Positions 18,751-29,241 are shown, numbered from the stretch's first letter. The stretch: DNA of 64,000 nucleotides from Halarcobacter anaerophilus (GCF_006459125.1 NZ_CP041070.1:2418001-2482000), one strand, 5' to 3'. Program-made: numbers and translations. Notes: generated by a model not told the origin, from the sequence alone.

Positions 18751-19410
18751 CTATTTTCTTGTATATTTTATCAATTGACCTTTGAAAACTTTAGATAAAT
18801 ACTCTTCGGTTTTTTTAGGTTTAAACTGCATAAATGAAAAACCTAAAGATACCATTGTTTTGCTAAACTTTGCATGATTTCCTCTTCCTGGATCCGAAAT
18901 TATAATTTCACATTTGTCTTTTGCATGTTTGTTAATAAAATTTGACAACTCTTTTATATGCCATCTCTCATATAAAATATCACTTCCCACTATCAAATCA
19001 AACTTTCCTAAATGGTCAGTGTTGTCAGTCCAGCTTGTTCGTTCAAAAGGAATTTTTTTTAAATGGTTTAATTTGGTGTTTTCATTTAAAAAACTCTCCA
19101 CATCAGGGTTATAATCAGTTGCTGTGATATCCGCTTTTTTACTGTTTAAAAGATGGCTTGTTAAAGCAATCCCACATCCTATTTCTAGTATTCTTTTACT
19201 CTCCACATCATAATTTTCCATATAATGAGCTAAAACTTTTGAAGCAGGCCAAACTACACCAAATAAAGACCAAGTTGCCGATGATATTCCATACTCATTT
19301 AACTCCTGCTCTTTTTCACTATCATATTGTTGTCTATCACGAAGGGTTTTTAAGTGAATATCAATATTATTAAATTCATACGTATTGTATTTTACACGAA
19401 TTGTGCTCAT
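18751..19410 (-). CDS. Class I SAM-dependent methyltransferase (protein-lysine methyltransferase-like)
   Basis: The 219-residue protein contains the SAM-binding motif I RILEIGCGIALTSHLL at about 94-109, an acidic motif II ADITATDYNPDV, and a motif IV region FDLIVGSDILYER at about 145-157. VWPASKVLAHYM just before motif I resembles the W-[PA]-[AG] entry of the METTL21/nicotinamide N-methylase-like group. That group methylates lysines in proteins; the substrate here is unknown. It begins a minus-strand run with the following small genes. Confidence 0.75.
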   Translation of the reverse strand: MSTIRVKYNTYEFNNIDIHLKTLRDRQQYDSEKEQELNEYGISSATWSLFGVVWPASKVLAHYMENYDVESKRILEIGCGIALTSHLLNSKKADITATDYNPDVESFLNENTKLNHLKKIPFERTSWTDNTDHLGKFDLIVGSDILYERWHIKELSNFINKHAKDKCEIIISDPGRGNHAKFSKTMVSLGFSFMQFKPKKTEEYLSKVFKGQLIKYTRK

Positions 19411-19680
19411 TTTTAAATCCTTTATTTAATCAATAAATAAAGTTAAATTGTTCTATTAAGAAGAATAAAAAATCAAAAGATATTAATTAAAGTTTTACCC
19501 ATTATATATTTAATAACTTAATTTAACTTGACTTAAGTAAAAGATATAGATTTAAAGAGATTAAAAAGCAGAAAAACTCTCAATTAAACTATTTAGTGCA
19601 AAAAATACATAAGTAATAGAAAGTTTTATCTACTATTTATCAAAGAAGAAATAGACTTTTATAAAACTTTGGAGTAATTT

Positions 19681-20682
19681 ATGAGATTAGTTTTACTTAT
19701 AATACTTTTTACATTTAGTCTAAATGCAACTACATTTACCGATATGTATAAAAGAGATATTCAGATTAAAGATAATAAAAAAATCGTATGTTTAGGTCCC
19801 GGTACTTTAAGACTTGTAACTTATATGCAACTACAAAACAGACTTTTAGGCATTGAAAAAAGTGAATTTAGATTTAGTGTTAATTCTCCTTATAGTTTAG
19901 CTTTAGATAAAGATTTTATAAAAACTCTTCCCGTAATAGGTCAAGGAGGTCCCGGAAAAATGCCCAACCTTGAAACACTTATTACTTTAAAACCTGATAT
20001 TATTTTCAGTTCTTTATTATCAAAAGAGCAAATTCAGCTAATCCAAGAGAAAACAAAAGTTCCCGTCGTGGCACTAAGTTACGGTTCAACTTACGGAGGG
20101 AATAATAAAAACCAAAGTAAACTTGAAGCAGTAAAAGACTCTTTGAAACTTATCGGGAAAATCATGAATAAAGAAAAAAGAGCCAAAGAGTTAATCTCTT
20201 TTATGAAGGAAGAGGAGAATAAACTAGCAAAAATTTCGATTGACGATAAAGCAATTTATGTAGGCGGTGTAGCATACAAAGGACTTCACGGCATTACAAG
20301 TACAGAGAGTGATTATCCCGCTTTTTTGCTTTTAAATATTAAAAACAGAGTATTAAAAGATCATATCGGACACGCTTTTATAAATAAAGAGACTCTTCTT
20401 GAATTTAATCCCGAAGTTGTTTTTTTAGACTCTATTAGTAAAAAAATCGTTTTAGAAGAGATAAAAAAGGATAGTGTAATTTTTAATCATATAAAAGCTT
20501 TTAAAAAGAAAAATATTTATTGGTTATATCCAAGCAATTTTTATAATACTAATATTGAAAATATCTATATAAACAGTTGGCTAATTGCCTCATATTTTGG
20601 AAATAACATAAATATGGATTTGGTTAAAAAAAGAGTTTACAAAGCATTTTTAGGAAAAGATATAGATTCACATGTACAGTAA
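19681..20682 (+). CDS. ABC transporter substrate-binding protein for a metal chelate
   Basis: A periplasmic binding protein of the Fe3+-siderophore/cobalamin (type III) class. A signal peptide (MRLVLLIILFTFSLNA) has no lipobox Cys. The first lobe contains KKIVCLGPGTLRLVTYMQLQ and PNLETLITLKPDIIFSS, and the second lobe ends KKNIYWLYPSN. The PGTLRL variant is shared with binding proteins that have been linked to molybdate/tungstate or unusual metal chelates rather than classical hydroxamates. It is the first gene of a four-gene operon with permease, ATPase and DUF364 protein. GGAG precedes the ATG by about 6 bases. Confidence 0.88.
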   Translation: MRLVLLIILFTFSLNATTFTDMYKRDIQIKDNKKIVCLGPGTLRLVTYMQLQNRLLGIEKSEFRFSVNSPYSLALDKDFIKTLPVIGQGGPGKMPNLETLITLKPDIIFSSLLSKEQIQLIQEKTKVPVVALSYGSTYGGNNKNQSKLEAVKDSLKLIGKIMNKEKRAKELISFMKEEENKLAKISIDDKAIYVGGVAYKGLHGITSTESDYPAFLLLNIKNRVLKDHIGHAFINKETLLEFNPEVVFLDSISKKIVLEEIKKDSVIFNHIKAFKKKNIYWLYPSNFYNTNIENIYINSWLIASYFGNNINMDLVKKRVYKAFLGKDIDSHVQ

Positions 20683-21694
20683 AAAGTTATATTCAAAAGA
20701 GAAATTATCGGCAATATTTTTTTTATTTTTATTTTCACTTCTTTTAATCTGGGTTTCACTTATAAGTGGGAATGACGGTGTTGTTTTTAGCGATACCCTT
20801 AAACTTTTTGAAGCAAAAGGAAGTTTTTCAATAATAGTTTTTGAGATAAGAGTTCCAAGAACTTTGGCAGCTTTTTTTGTGGGTGCGGCACTTGGCCTTT
20901 CAGGAGCTATGATGCAAGCTGTTTTAAAAAATCCTTTGGCTTCTCCTTTTACTTTGGGTATTTCTCAAGCTAGTGCTTTCGGAGCTAGTTTTGCAATAAT
21001 TGTTTTACAGTCTTATTCCGTATCATCTTCATACGGTGCCGGTTTTTTAACTGCCATTTTCGCTTTTGCTTCAAGTATGATAAGTACTTTATTAATAGTC
21101 TCTTTGGGTAAAAGAGCTAATATGAGTGCCGAATCTTTGATTTTATTCGGTGTTGCTTTAGGGGCTTTTTTCTCTGCTTTTACTATGTTATTACAATATT
21201 TTGCAGATGATACGGATGCGGCTGCTACACTTTTTTGGACTTTTGGAGATTTATCAAAAGCCGATGCAAATTCTATTTTACTTATCTCTTCTGTTTTACT
21301 TATTGCTTTGCTTTTATATTTTAAAATATTTTGGAAATTTGATGCTTTGATGTTAGGTGAAGAGAGCGCAAAATCTCTTGGAATAAATACCCAGAATTTA
21401 CGTTTAAGCTCTATGATTATAGCTTCTCTTTTAAGTGCTATTAGCGTATGTTTCTTTGGTATAATCGGTTTTGTAGGACTTATTGCTCCGCATATTATAA
21501 GACTTTTGATAGGAAATTCCCATAAATATATTCTTCCTTTTTCTGCTTTAAGCGGTGGAGCCTTACTTCTTTTAGCCGATATTGTCTCAAGAACTATTAT
21601 GCTTCCCGTAACTATTCCTGTGGGAATTATTACTTCTATGCTAGGAGCTCCTCTATTTTTGTACTTCTTATATAAAAGGAGTTCTAAATGTTAG
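20672..21694 (+). CDS. FecCD/BtuC-type ABC permease
   Basis: A polytopic inner-membrane protein of 340 residues with about nine to ten TM helices. FecCD hallmarks are RVPRTLAAFFVGAALGLSGA, QAVLKNPLASPFTLGISQ, the GEESAKSLGINTQNLR cytoplasmic coupling loop and FVGLIAPHIIRLLIG. It overlaps the binding-protein gene by 11 bases and the ATPase gene by 7 bases, so the three subunits are tightly coupled. It forms the dimeric channel for the imported metal chelate. Confidence 0.95.
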   Translation: MYSKKLYSKEKLSAIFFLFLFSLLLIWVSLISGNDGVVFSDTLKLFEAKGSFSIIVFEIRVPRTLAAFFVGAALGLSGAMMQAVLKNPLASPFTLGISQASAFGASFAIIVLQSYSVSSSYGAGFLTAIFAFASSMISTLLIVSLGKRANMSAESLILFGVALGAFFSAFTMLLQYFADDTDAAATLFWTFGDLSKADANSILLISSVLLIALLLYFKIFWKFDALMLGEESAKSLGINTQNLRLSSMIIASLLSAISVCFFGIIGFVGLIAPHIIRLLIGNSHKYILPFSALSGGALLLLADIVSRTIMLPVTIPVGIITSMLGAPLFLYFLYKRSSKC

Positions 21695-22497
21695 AGATAA
21701 AAGATTTAAACGTAAAACTAAAAAAAGAGACTCTTTTAGAAGATATAAATTTAAAACTTCTTTCAGGTGAATTAAATATTATAATAGGACCAAACGGTGC
21801 CGGGAAAAGTACTTTTTTAAAATCTCTTATAAAGATAGTCGATATTTATAAAGGAGAGATTTTTTTAGATAATAGAAACCTAACAAAAAGTTCTATAAAT
21901 GAACTTTCCAAAGATATAGCTTATATGGCTCAGTTTAATCAAAACTCAAATTTAAATACTATAGATGTTTTGGAAATTTCAAGAAGAAAACACAGTGGAT
22001 TTACGCTAAAAAACAAAGACCATGATTTAATAGAAGAGATTATAAAAGAGTTTGAACTTCAAAAGTTTTTACATAGAAATATTGATACTTTAAGCGGTGG
22101 AGAAAGACAAAAAATTTTTTTGGCAGCTGCTATTATACAAGAACCCAAAGTTCTCCTTTTGGACGAACCCATTTCACATCTTGATCCTAAAAATCAAATT
22201 GAGATGTTGGAAATTATAAAAAGAAAAACAAAAGAGAACAACTTTATTACTATTACTGTTTTACATGATTTACAAAATGCTTTGCACTATGCAAATAAAA
22301 TTATAATGCTGAAAAACAAAAGAATTATAGATTTTCAAGACTCTTTAAATGTAGATGAGAAGATGGTCTCCAAACTTTTTGAGATACCTTGCAAACTTTT
22401 TTGGCAAGAAGGGCATCCTTTTTCATTTTTCGGTCACAGCCATGATGAACTTCATAAAAACAGACATTCACATAAAAAGGAAAATAATGATACTTGA
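21688..22497 (+). CDS. ABC importer ATP-binding protein (FecE/BtuD type) with His-rich tail
   Basis: A 269-residue cytoplasmic ATPase. Walker A is IGPNGAGKSTFLKS at about 34-47, the signature is LSGGERQKIFLAAA, Walker B is VLLLDEPISHLDP and the H-loop is TVLHDLQNA. The last 30 residues are unusual: FFGHSHDELHKNRHSHKKE carries five His residues and could bind transition metal, possibly as a feedback sensor. It overlaps the DUF364 gene by 11 bases. Confidence 0.94.
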   Translation: MLEIKDLNVKLKKETLLEDINLKLLSGELNIIIGPNGAGKSTFLKSLIKIVDIYKGEIFLDNRNLTKSSINELSKDIAYMAQFNQNSNLNTIDVLEISRRKHSGFTLKNKDHDLIEEIIKEFELQKFLHRNIDTLSGGERQKIFLAAAIIQEPKVLLLDEPISHLDPKNQIEMLEIIKRKTKENNFITITVLHDLQNALHYANKIIMLKNKRIIDFQDSLNVDEKMVSKLFEIPCKLFWQEGHPFSFFGHSHDELHKNRHSHKKENNDT

Positions 22498-23236
22498 TGA
22501 ATTAAAAGAAAAAGCACTTAAAAGTATAGAAAAAAACAAATTGACTTTAGAGAGTTTTCATTTAGGAGAACTGTTTACTTATGTTTTGGTAAAAAATCAA
22601 AACAGAAGCGCAAAAGGAGTCGCTCTTACTCCACTTAACGAAGGAGAACTTTTAGAAAAAGATTTTAACTCTTTAGAAGAGATATTAGAAGAGAAAAGTT
22701 TCAATCCTGCTTCAAGGGCAATTGCCTTAGCAGCTATAAATGCCGTGGGACAATATGAGTTACAAGAACAAAATCTAGATTTAAAGAAAGATCTAAGAGA
22801 AGAAGGATTTAAACTTATTTTAAAGAACAGCCAAGAAAAAGATAAAATAGTTTTTATCGGAAATTTAAGACCTTTGGTTAAAAAATTAAGAGAAAATTCA
22901 AGAGATGTAACTGTATTTTGTAGAATGAAAGTTGAACCTCAAAACGGTGTTTACAATGATATTTTTGAATATGAAGCCGTAAACAACGCCGATATAGTGA
23001 TTATAACCGGAGCAGCCTTGATAGGTTCAACTATTGATGCTTTGCTAAAATTTACTTCAAAAGCAAAAATGGTGATGATTTCAGGATTCTCCGTAGGTCT
23101 AAATCCTGTTTGGCTAAAAGGTACGGGAATAACCCATGTGGCAAGTCTATATCTGGATGATTCTTCAAAAGAAGAGATTGAGAAAGATGAATTAGAAAAT
23201 ATTTTTGAAAACAGATGTTATATTCAAAAAATATAG
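22487..23236 (+). CDS. DUF364 family protein, putative metal-chelate handling
   Basis: The 249-residue protein matches DUF364 (heavy-metal chelation family). An N-terminal TYVLVKN and a C-terminal Rossmann-like half contain IVFIGNLRPLVKKLRE, DIVIITGAALIGSTIDALL and MVMISGFSVGLNPVWLKG. Family members sit beside siderophore- or molybdate-type ABC importers and may process the imported complex. The start chosen (ATG at 22487) has an AAAAGG ribosome-binding site 8 bases upstream. A longer in-frame reading from 22355 would overlap the ATPase gene deeply and is rejected. It is the last gene of the operon. Confidence 0.85.
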   Translation: MILDELKEKALKSIEKNKLTLESFHLGELFTYVLVKNQNRSAKGVALTPLNEGELLEKDFNSLEEILEEKSFNPASRAIALAAINAVGQYELQEQNLDLKKDLREEGFKLILKNSQEKDKIVFIGNLRPLVKKLRENSRDVTVFCRMKVEPQNGVYNDIFEYEAVNNADIVIITGAALIGSTIDALLKFTSKAKMVMISGFSVGLNPVWLKGTGITHVASLYLDDSSKEEIEKDELENIFENRCYIQKI

Positions 23237-23265
23237 AGAGTAAAAAGGGAAAACCTTTCTACTCT
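23237..23265. terminator. Bidirectional terminator between convergent operons
   Basis: AGAGTAAAAAGG and CCTTTCTACTCT form a 12-bp stem with one mismatch and a 5-base loop, with T-rich sequence on the plus side and A/T sequence on the minus side. It overlaps the last codons of the minus-strand chemoreceptor gene and closes the metal-chelate ABC operon. Confidence 0.7.
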
Positions 23266-25382
23266 TTTCTAAATTTTTTCTGATTTACATTATCTATAAT
23301 ATTTTTTGCAATATTAGAAGTATCAATCGAAACTTGGTGCGTATGAGTTGCTACACTAGCATTTTCCTGTGTTCTTCTATCTAGATTTGCAACTGCGTCA
23401 TTTATCTGTTCTATTCCTTGTTGTTGCTCTTTTGAAGCACTTTCAACATGAGAGATAAGCTCTGTTGTTTTATTTATATTTTCATTTAATTTTGTATAAC
23501 CTTCAATCATTTCATCGGCATTCTTTTTACCTGTATCGGCTTTAAGCGTAGCATTTTCAACTAAAGCTTTAATCTCTTTTGCAGCTTCCGCACTTCTTGC
23601 TGCTAGGTTTCTTACTTCTTGGGCTACTACTGCAAAACCTTTTCCTGCTTCTCCTGCCGTTGCCGCTTCTACTGCCGCATTTAAAGATAATATATTTGTT
23701 TGAAAAGCTATTTGGTCGATTACCGTTATTGCTTCTGCAATAGCTGTTGTTTGTTCATTTATCTCATTCATTGATTCTACTGTTAGTTTCGCAAGATTTT
23801 GTCCTTGGTTAATTGATTGAAGAAGAGTATTTGAATATCCCGCCATTTTTGAAATATTTTCTGTAGTTTCGGCTATTGTTGACGTAATCTCTTCAATTGA
23901 AGCAGAGGTCTCTTCCAAAGAAGCAGCTGTTTCATTAGATGATTTATTAAGTATATCTACATTTTCCAAAAGCTGTTTTGCATTGTTTTCCAAGGTAGTT
24001 CCCAATTTATAGTTTTCCCTTAACATTTCATTGATTATATCGCATAAACCGTTTAATCCTTTTGAAATTTTACCTTTTGGATTTTCTATATCATTTACAA
24101 AGTCAAATTTTGAGTAGTTGTCAAGTGCTAGAAGAATAGTATTTATATTGTTATGAACATTTCCTCTTATTACTGTAATCATCTCATTTAATATATTTCT
24201 TAACTCATTAAGAGAAGCGTTTGAGGATTCTTTTACCACTTGTACATCAAGATTCCCCTCTTTTATCTCATTTACTACTTTTTTTACATCTTCAATTAGT
24301 ATTCTATCTTGGTCAATTCCTTTTTCAACACTTTGAATCTCCGTATTAATTTTTGAAGCCATATTTCCAAATTCATCGTTTGTTTTTATACTCAATAGTT
24401 GAACACTCTTTTTCTCACCTTTTAAGTATTCAAAAAATGCAAAAAGCCCTCTTTCAAGTTCACTTAAAGGAGTCAATAATTTTCTTAATACAAAATATAT
24501 AAAACCTAATATGGCTGCAAGAAGAACAATATAAAGAAAAATATCAAAAATAATACTTTTTTTAATATTTGCAAAAATAGTATCTTTTTCTATTTCAACA
24601 ATCAAATACCATGAAGACAGAGGAATTTTACTGTATGAAATAAGTTTAACCACTCCGTTATCTTTTGCTTCTGAAAATTTTGTATTCTCTTTTGTTTTGA
24701 TTGCTTTAAAAATTTCACTATCTTTATTTATAAGTTTTTTGTTTTTATGTATTAAAATTTTTCCTTCATTTGATAGAAGGTAAGCAAAACCTCCTTCTCC
24801 TAATTTTAGGTTTAATACCTCGTTTACTACCGTATCCAAAAAGATATTTGCTCCCACAACTCCTATTAATTTTCCTTCTTTTTCAACAGGAGCAAAAAGA
24901 GTTATTACTAATCTTTTCGTATTACTATCGGCAAAAGGTTCGGTAACGCCTTTTTCTTTAATTTTTAAAGCTTTTTTATACCAAGGTCTGAGTCTTGCAT
25001 CATAATTCATTGTTGCAACACTTTTAAAAGTACCGTCAAATCTTATTAAATCTCCGCTGTCTTGTAAACCGAAATACATACTTGCAAAATTACCCGATTG
25101 TTTTCCTGCCATTAATTTATCGACTAAAACCTTATTTTCTATGGTTAGATTGTTATTTTCAATCATATTTGCAACAGAAGATACTACTTGCATTTTAGAT
25201 GTTAAATATTCATTGATAAACTTTGACGTTTGTTGAGATATTTGTAACTGGTCGTGTTTGACCAAATCATACTGTGCTTCGAACTCATTTGTTGCATTAT
25301 AAAAACCCAAAATAAAAAATGAGCAAGAGATACCAATAAGCAAAGGTATTAAAAGTTTTGATTTTAAACTTACTACTTTCAT
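23259..25382 (-). CDS. Methyl-accepting chemotaxis protein with dCache_1 sensor
   Basis: The 707-residue receptor has a TM helix at about 10-28, a periplasmic double-Cache domain to about 275, a second TM at about 278-300, a HAMP-like region, and the signalling hairpin with [18 protein letters not shown] at about 555-572. The sensor has [12 protein letters not shown], matching the amino-acid-binding dCache_1 motif (Y/R/W-Y), followed by [10 protein letters not shown]. The later position usually occupied by the amine-binding Asp appears as Asn (GVVGANIF), so ligand preference may differ. There is no C-terminal CheR pentapeptide. The neighbour at 25465 is a sensor kinase on the same strand. Confidence 0.94.
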   Translation of the reverse strand: MKVVSLKSKLLIPLLIGISCSFFILGFYNATNEFEAQYDLVKHDQLQISQQTSKFINEYLTSKMQVVSSVANMIENNNLTIENKVLVDKLMAGKQSGNFASMYFGLQDSGDLIRFDGTFKSVATMNYDARLRPWYKKALKIKEKGVTEPFADSNTKRLVITLFAPVEKEGKLIGVVGANIFLDTVVNEVLNLKLGEGGFAYLLSNEGKILIHKNKKLINKDSEIFKAIKTKENTKFSEAKDNGVVKLISYSKIPLSSWYLIVEIEKDTIFANIKKSIIFDIFLYIVLLAAILGFIYFVLRKLLTPLSELERGLFAFFEYLKGEKKSVQLLSIKTNDEFGNMASKINTEIQSVEKGIDQDRILIEDVKKVVNEIKEGNLDVQVVKESSNASLNELRNILNEMITVIRGNVHNNINTILLALDNYSKFDFVNDIENPKGKISKGLNGLCDIINEMLRENYKLGTTLENNAKQLLENVDILNKSSNETAASLEETSASIEEITSTIAETTENISKMAGYSNTLLQSINQGQNLAKLTVESMNEINEQTTAIAEAITVIDQIAFQTNILSLNAAVEAATAGEAGKGFAVVAQEVRNLAARSAEAAKEIKALVENATLKADTGKKNADEMIEGYTKLNENINKTTELISHVESASKEQQQGIEQINDAVANLDRRTQENASVATHTHQVSIDTSNIAKNIIDNVNQKKFRKE

Positions 25383-25464
25383 AACAATCCTTTAAATTTT
25401 TTTTGTTATTTTAGTATTATAAAATGTCATTAAGATGTTAAAATTAAAAAATTTAATTATTTTT

Positions 25465-28218
25465 TTAACTTTCAAACAATTTTATAGAAAAACAGGCTCC
25501 TTTATATTTCTCTTTTTCATATTCAAACTCTTCATTATAAGCTTGAATAGAACCTTGATGTCTTTCTCTGATAATCTTATCACTCATTGAAAGTCCCAAC
25601 CCTGTACCTACGGATTGATGTTTCGTAGTAAAATAAGGTTCAAAAATTCTATTTATTACCGCTTCTTCTATTCCTCCTCCGTTATCAAAAATTTTTATCT
25701 CAATAGCTTTATTCTCTATTTTCTTTGTAGAGATAAAAATAAGACGTCGCTGTTTTGCCTCTTCTATCTCTTTTAATTTATCTTTTGCATTATTTATTAT
25801 ATTTATAAAAGCTTGACTTAATTCATTTTTATTTCCCTTAATTGTAAGATCCTCATCAAGCTGTTCAATAATTTCAATATAATTACTTTTTATAGCGGCT
25901 TTTGTCAAAGTTATTGCACTTAAAATAGAGTCTTTAATACTCATCGGCAGATAATGTATATCGACTTTTATAAAATTTCTAAAATCATCAATTGTTTTTG
26001 AAAGATAATCTGCTTGTTGAACTACTTGATTTGAGAACTCTTTTATTTCACTTTCAGTGATTTCCATTTTCATATCGGCTTTTAAAGATAATCCCGTAGC
26101 ACTTGTCGTAATTATACTTAAAGGTTGTCTCCATTGATGGGCAATATTTCCAAGCATCTCTCCCATTGCCGCAAGTTTAGATTGAGACTCCAAAAGTTTA
26201 ATAGATGTTATATCTTTGGAAGTTAAAAGAAGCTGTGTTTTATCGGGCATTAACGTTACAGTCATTTTTGTTGAAAGTTTTTTATCGTCTTTTCCTATAC
26301 ACAGTTTTTCAAAATGGTCGATAAAACCTTTTTTAAATATTTTTTTAAAAAGTTTCTGCATCTCTTCTTGATTCTCTTTAGGAATAAGTATTAAAAAAGA
26401 TTTAGCTAAGAGCTCTTTTTTTTCATATCCCAGCATATTAAGATATGCACTGTTTATATCTATAAAATTTAAATCCTTATCTAAAATTGCAATTCCGTCT
26501 TTACTGTACATAAAAACTGCTTCAAACTCTTCCTTTTTTTTCAATATCTCTTTTTTTGAAGCATATAACTCTTTATTTATTCGATTTATCTCTCTGTTTT
26601 TATTTTTTAGTACGCTATATCTCCATACTCCTAAAAAAATTATAGCCGCTATTGCTATTAAGACTTTATAAACAAAATCATAATTTATAACTTTTTTTAT
26701 TTTTACTTCTGTCCAGTTATTCAAAATCGAGTCTATTTTAACTTGTGAAAGGGTATTTATTGATTTTTGTAAAACAGAAAAGAGTAAGAAGTCCTCTTTT
26801 ACTGAAGCAACGCTAAGCTGTAAAGGTTTTAACAATCTTCCGATTATTTTCAAATCACTATTTGAAGCTTTGGCAATATAAAATTTTGCAATAGGATATA
26901 AAGTCAAGTGTACGTAAACTTTGTTTTGTTTTACTAATTCAAGCCCTTCGTCTATACTATTTACGCTTATTATTTGTATTGAAGGATATTTCTTTTTAAG
27001 CTGCTTTACTAAAGAAGTGTATGAAACTATTGATACTTTTTTCCCTTTCAGTTCGGAAATATCAGAAAAAAACTCTTTATCTTTTTTACCTATTGCCACG
27101 TAAGGAATACTTAAATAGGGTTTTGTAAGATTATAAATTTTTTTATTTTTTTCAGAATATTCAACTGTAGGAATAAACTCGCAGTGTTTGGTCTGTAAAG
27201 CTTCAAAAGTCTCTTTTAAATTTTTTGTTTTTACTAATTGAAAATCTAAATTCGTCTTATATTTTAATTCATTGATAATATCAGAGACTATTCCTTGGGG
27301 TTGATTATTTTCAATTCCGCTTAGAGGAATAAAATTAGGAAATAGACACATTTTTATTATCTCTTTTTGATCTAAATATTTTTGTTCTTGAAAATTAAAT
27401 ATTGATTTGCCTATTATCCCGCTTCCAAACCATTTTTTCTGTAAATTTTCAATATCTTCAATATTTGTATTAAGATAGGCTTTGTTTAAAATAGAAATTA
27501 GTATTGAGTTTTTTTTCAAAGTCGCAAAATAGTATTTATCTAAATGTTCGTCATTCTCTTCAATTATGTCGTTAGCAACTTTTATATTTCTAAAGCCATA
27601 CTTTTTTATATAATACCTTGCTATATTTTTATCACTAATAATTGCATCTATTTTACCTAAAGACAGAGCATTTAATTTCTCTTCCAAGTTTTTAAAATAG
27701 AGCTTCTTTATATCCTTATATTTATTTGCTAAATTCTCTTCCAGCCACCCTTTTGATACACCTATTTTTTTGTTTTTCAAATCACTAAAAGTTATTGTAT
27801 CTTTATTTGTTTTTCTTACAACAAAAGCATTTTCACCTACTAAATAAGGAAAAGAGAATTTAAAAACCTCTTCTCTTTTTGAGTTTTTATAGATTGTATG
27901 CATCAAATCTAACTTGCCGTTTTTAAAATCTTTTAATAACTGCGTCCAAGGTCTTGTTACATACTCAACTTGCAAATCTAAACTTTTTGCCAAGATATTT
28001 AACAAATCTATAGAGTATCCAATAGCAATTCCTTCAACATTAAAATCCATAGGTTCATAATCAAATTCATTTGAAGCAGTAATTATTTTTTTATTTTTTA
28101 TATATGAAATTTCTTCTTTAGTTAAATATTTTTTTATATTTGGATTTATTTTCAAATCAACTTGATTTGATGCAAAAGAGAAAGATAAGAGCAGACTCAA
28201 AAGTAAAAATTTAGCCAT
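25465..28218 (-). CDS. Hybrid-sensing histidine kinase with two SBP_bac_3 domains and PAS
   Basis: A 917-residue inner-membrane kinase. A signal peptide (MAKFLLLSLLLSFSFAS) is followed by two periplasmic solute-binding type 3 domains (about 30-268 and 285-505; the first has FDYEPMDF and YSIDLLNILA, the second GIVSDIINELK). One TM is at about 515-535, then a coiled coil, a PAS domain (about 565-680), the phosphoacceptor GEMLGNIAHQWRQPLS, an N-box NIINNAKD and G-boxes FDNGGGIEEA and GTGLGLSMS. The BvgS/EvgS-like architecture lacks receiver and Hpt domains. No response regulator gene lies nearby, so the partner is elsewhere. The HQWRQP H-box variant is common in Campylobacterota. Confidence 0.93.
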   Translation of the reverse strand: MAKFLLLSLLLSFSFASNQVDLKINPNIKKYLTKEEISYIKNKKIITASNEFDYEPMDFNVEGIAIGYSIDLLNILAKSLDLQVEYVTRPWTQLLKDFKNGKLDLMHTIYKNSKREEVFKFSFPYLVGENAFVVRKTNKDTITFSDLKNKKIGVSKGWLEENLANKYKDIKKLYFKNLEEKLNALSLGKIDAIISDKNIARYYIKKYGFRNIKVANDIIEENDEHLDKYYFATLKKNSILISILNKAYLNTNIEDIENLQKKWFGSGIIGKSIFNFQEQKYLDQKEIIKMCLFPNFIPLSGIENNQPQGIVSDIINELKYKTNLDFQLVKTKNLKETFEALQTKHCEFIPTVEYSEKNKKIYNLTKPYLSIPYVAIGKKDKEFFSDISELKGKKVSIVSYTSLVKQLKKKYPSIQIISVNSIDEGLELVKQNKVYVHLTLYPIAKFYIAKASNSDLKIIGRLLKPLQLSVASVKEDFLLFSVLQKSINTLSQVKIDSILNNWTEVKIKKVINYDFVYKVLIAIAAIIFLGVWRYSVLKNKNREINRINKELYASKKEILKKKEEFEAVFMYSKDGIAILDKDLNFIDINSAYLNMLGYEKKELLAKSFLILIPKENQEEMQKLFKKIFKKGFIDHFEKLCIGKDDKKLSTKMTVTLMPDKTQLLLTSKDITSIKLLESQSKLAAMGEMLGNIAHQWRQPLSIITTSATGLSLKADMKMEITESEIKEFSNQVVQQADYLSKTIDDFRNFIKVDIHYLPMSIKDSILSAITLTKAAIKSNYIEIIEQLDEDLTIKGNKNELSQAFINIINNAKDKLKEIEEAKQRRLIFISTKKIENKAIEIKIFDNGGGIEEAVINRIFEPYFTTKHQSVGTGLGLSMSDKIIRERHQGSIQAYNEEFEYEKEKYKGACFSIKLFES

Positions 28219-28413
28219 CTTAAATCCATTTTAATATAAAGATATATGCTTCTCTTGGTATTACACCGTTAATTATTATACTACAGAAACATACTTAATT
28301 TACAAATTAAGTGAAAAAACTAATTTGTTGAAAAACTCCTTTTATTTTTATAATCAAAATAGAAATAAAAGGATTCTTCCAATAAAATTATTAAAAACTA
28401 AAGAGGTTTTAAT

Positions 28414-29172
28414 ATGACAATGTTAGGATATAAAATTATAGGAGAAGGAGAAAAAAAAGTAATAATTCTTCATGAGTTAATGGGAGACCACAGAAATTAT
28501 GATTCTTCTGTCTTTTATTTTGATAAAAAAAACTTTAGTTATATCTTTATTGATTTAAGAGGTTACGGATTGTCAAAGAATATAAAAGGAGAGTATAGCT
28601 GCGATGAAGCTTCAAATGATGTTAAAAATCTTCTTTTAAAACTAGATATTAAAGAGTATTTTCTAGTAGCCCACTCTATGTCGACAATGATTGCCCAGAA
28701 AATTGCTTTAATTGATAAAAGAGTAAAGAAACTGCTTCTTATCACTCCTATTTCAGCTGCGGGAATAAAAATGAAAGAGAGTGCAAAAAACAAACTTTTG
28801 GAAGAGATGCAAGAGAATAGAGGGAAAATAGAAGAGATTGTAAACAGTTCAAGTAAAAGATATAATCAAACATGGAGAGATTACAGAATCAAGCTGGCTT
28901 ACGAATCCTCAACGTTAGAAGCAAGGGTAGGATATATGAAAATGTATTTAAATACCGACTTTTTAGAAGAAGCTTATGAAAATATTGATATTCCTATAAA
29001 AATTATTATAGGAGATTACGACTTCCCCGTATTTTCTATGAATCAAGTAAAAAAAAGTTTTTCAAAATATAAAGATGTACAAATAGAAGAGTGTAAAGAA
29101 TCGGGACACTATGCAATGCTTGAAACGCCTGTACTTTTTGCTTCAAAACTTGAAACTCTTTTAAAAAGCTGA
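28414..29172 (+). CDS. Alpha/beta hydrolase
   Basis: A 252-residue cytoplasmic alpha/beta-hydrolase fold enzyme. An oxyanion-type VIILHELMGDHRN lies at about 20-32 and YIFIDLRGYGLSKN at about 50-63. The nucleophile elbow is YFLVAHSMSTMIAQ, with Ser in the HSMST context (Gly replaced by Thr at the last position). Asp lies in IIIGDYDFPV, and the catalytic His is ESGHYAMLETP. The substrate is unknown; esterases, haloperoxidase-like and MhpC-like enzymes share this pattern. It stands alone between divergent and same-strand neighbours, with an AGAGG ribosome-binding site. Confidence 0.88.
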   Translation: MTMLGYKIIGEGEKKVIILHELMGDHRNYDSSVFYFDKKNFSYIFIDLRGYGLSKNIKGEYSCDEASNDVKNLLLKLDIKEYFLVAHSMSTMIAQKIALIDKRVKKLLLITPISAAGIKMKESAKNKLLEEMQENRGKIEEIVNSSSKRYNQTWRDYRIKLAYESSTLEARVGYMKMYLNTDFLEEAYENIDIPIKIIIGDYDFPVFSMNQVKKSFSKYKDVQIEECKESGHYAMLETPVLFASKLETLLKS

Positions 29173-29241
29173 TATTGCTTATTATAAGTGCCAAAAGAAT
29201 ATAATTCTGCAAAAAATTTAATTTTTAGGATTTAATACAAT

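Noticed and set aside
19501-19680. Fur box upstream of the metal-chelate ABC operon
   Set aside because: ACTTAA-N11-TTAAGT is palindromic but does not match a Fur consensus, and the AT-rich context makes it weak.
22355-22486. Longer N-terminus for the DUF364 protein
   Set aside because: It would overlap the ATPase gene by over 130 bases; the ATG at 22487 has a good ribosome-binding site and matches the family start.
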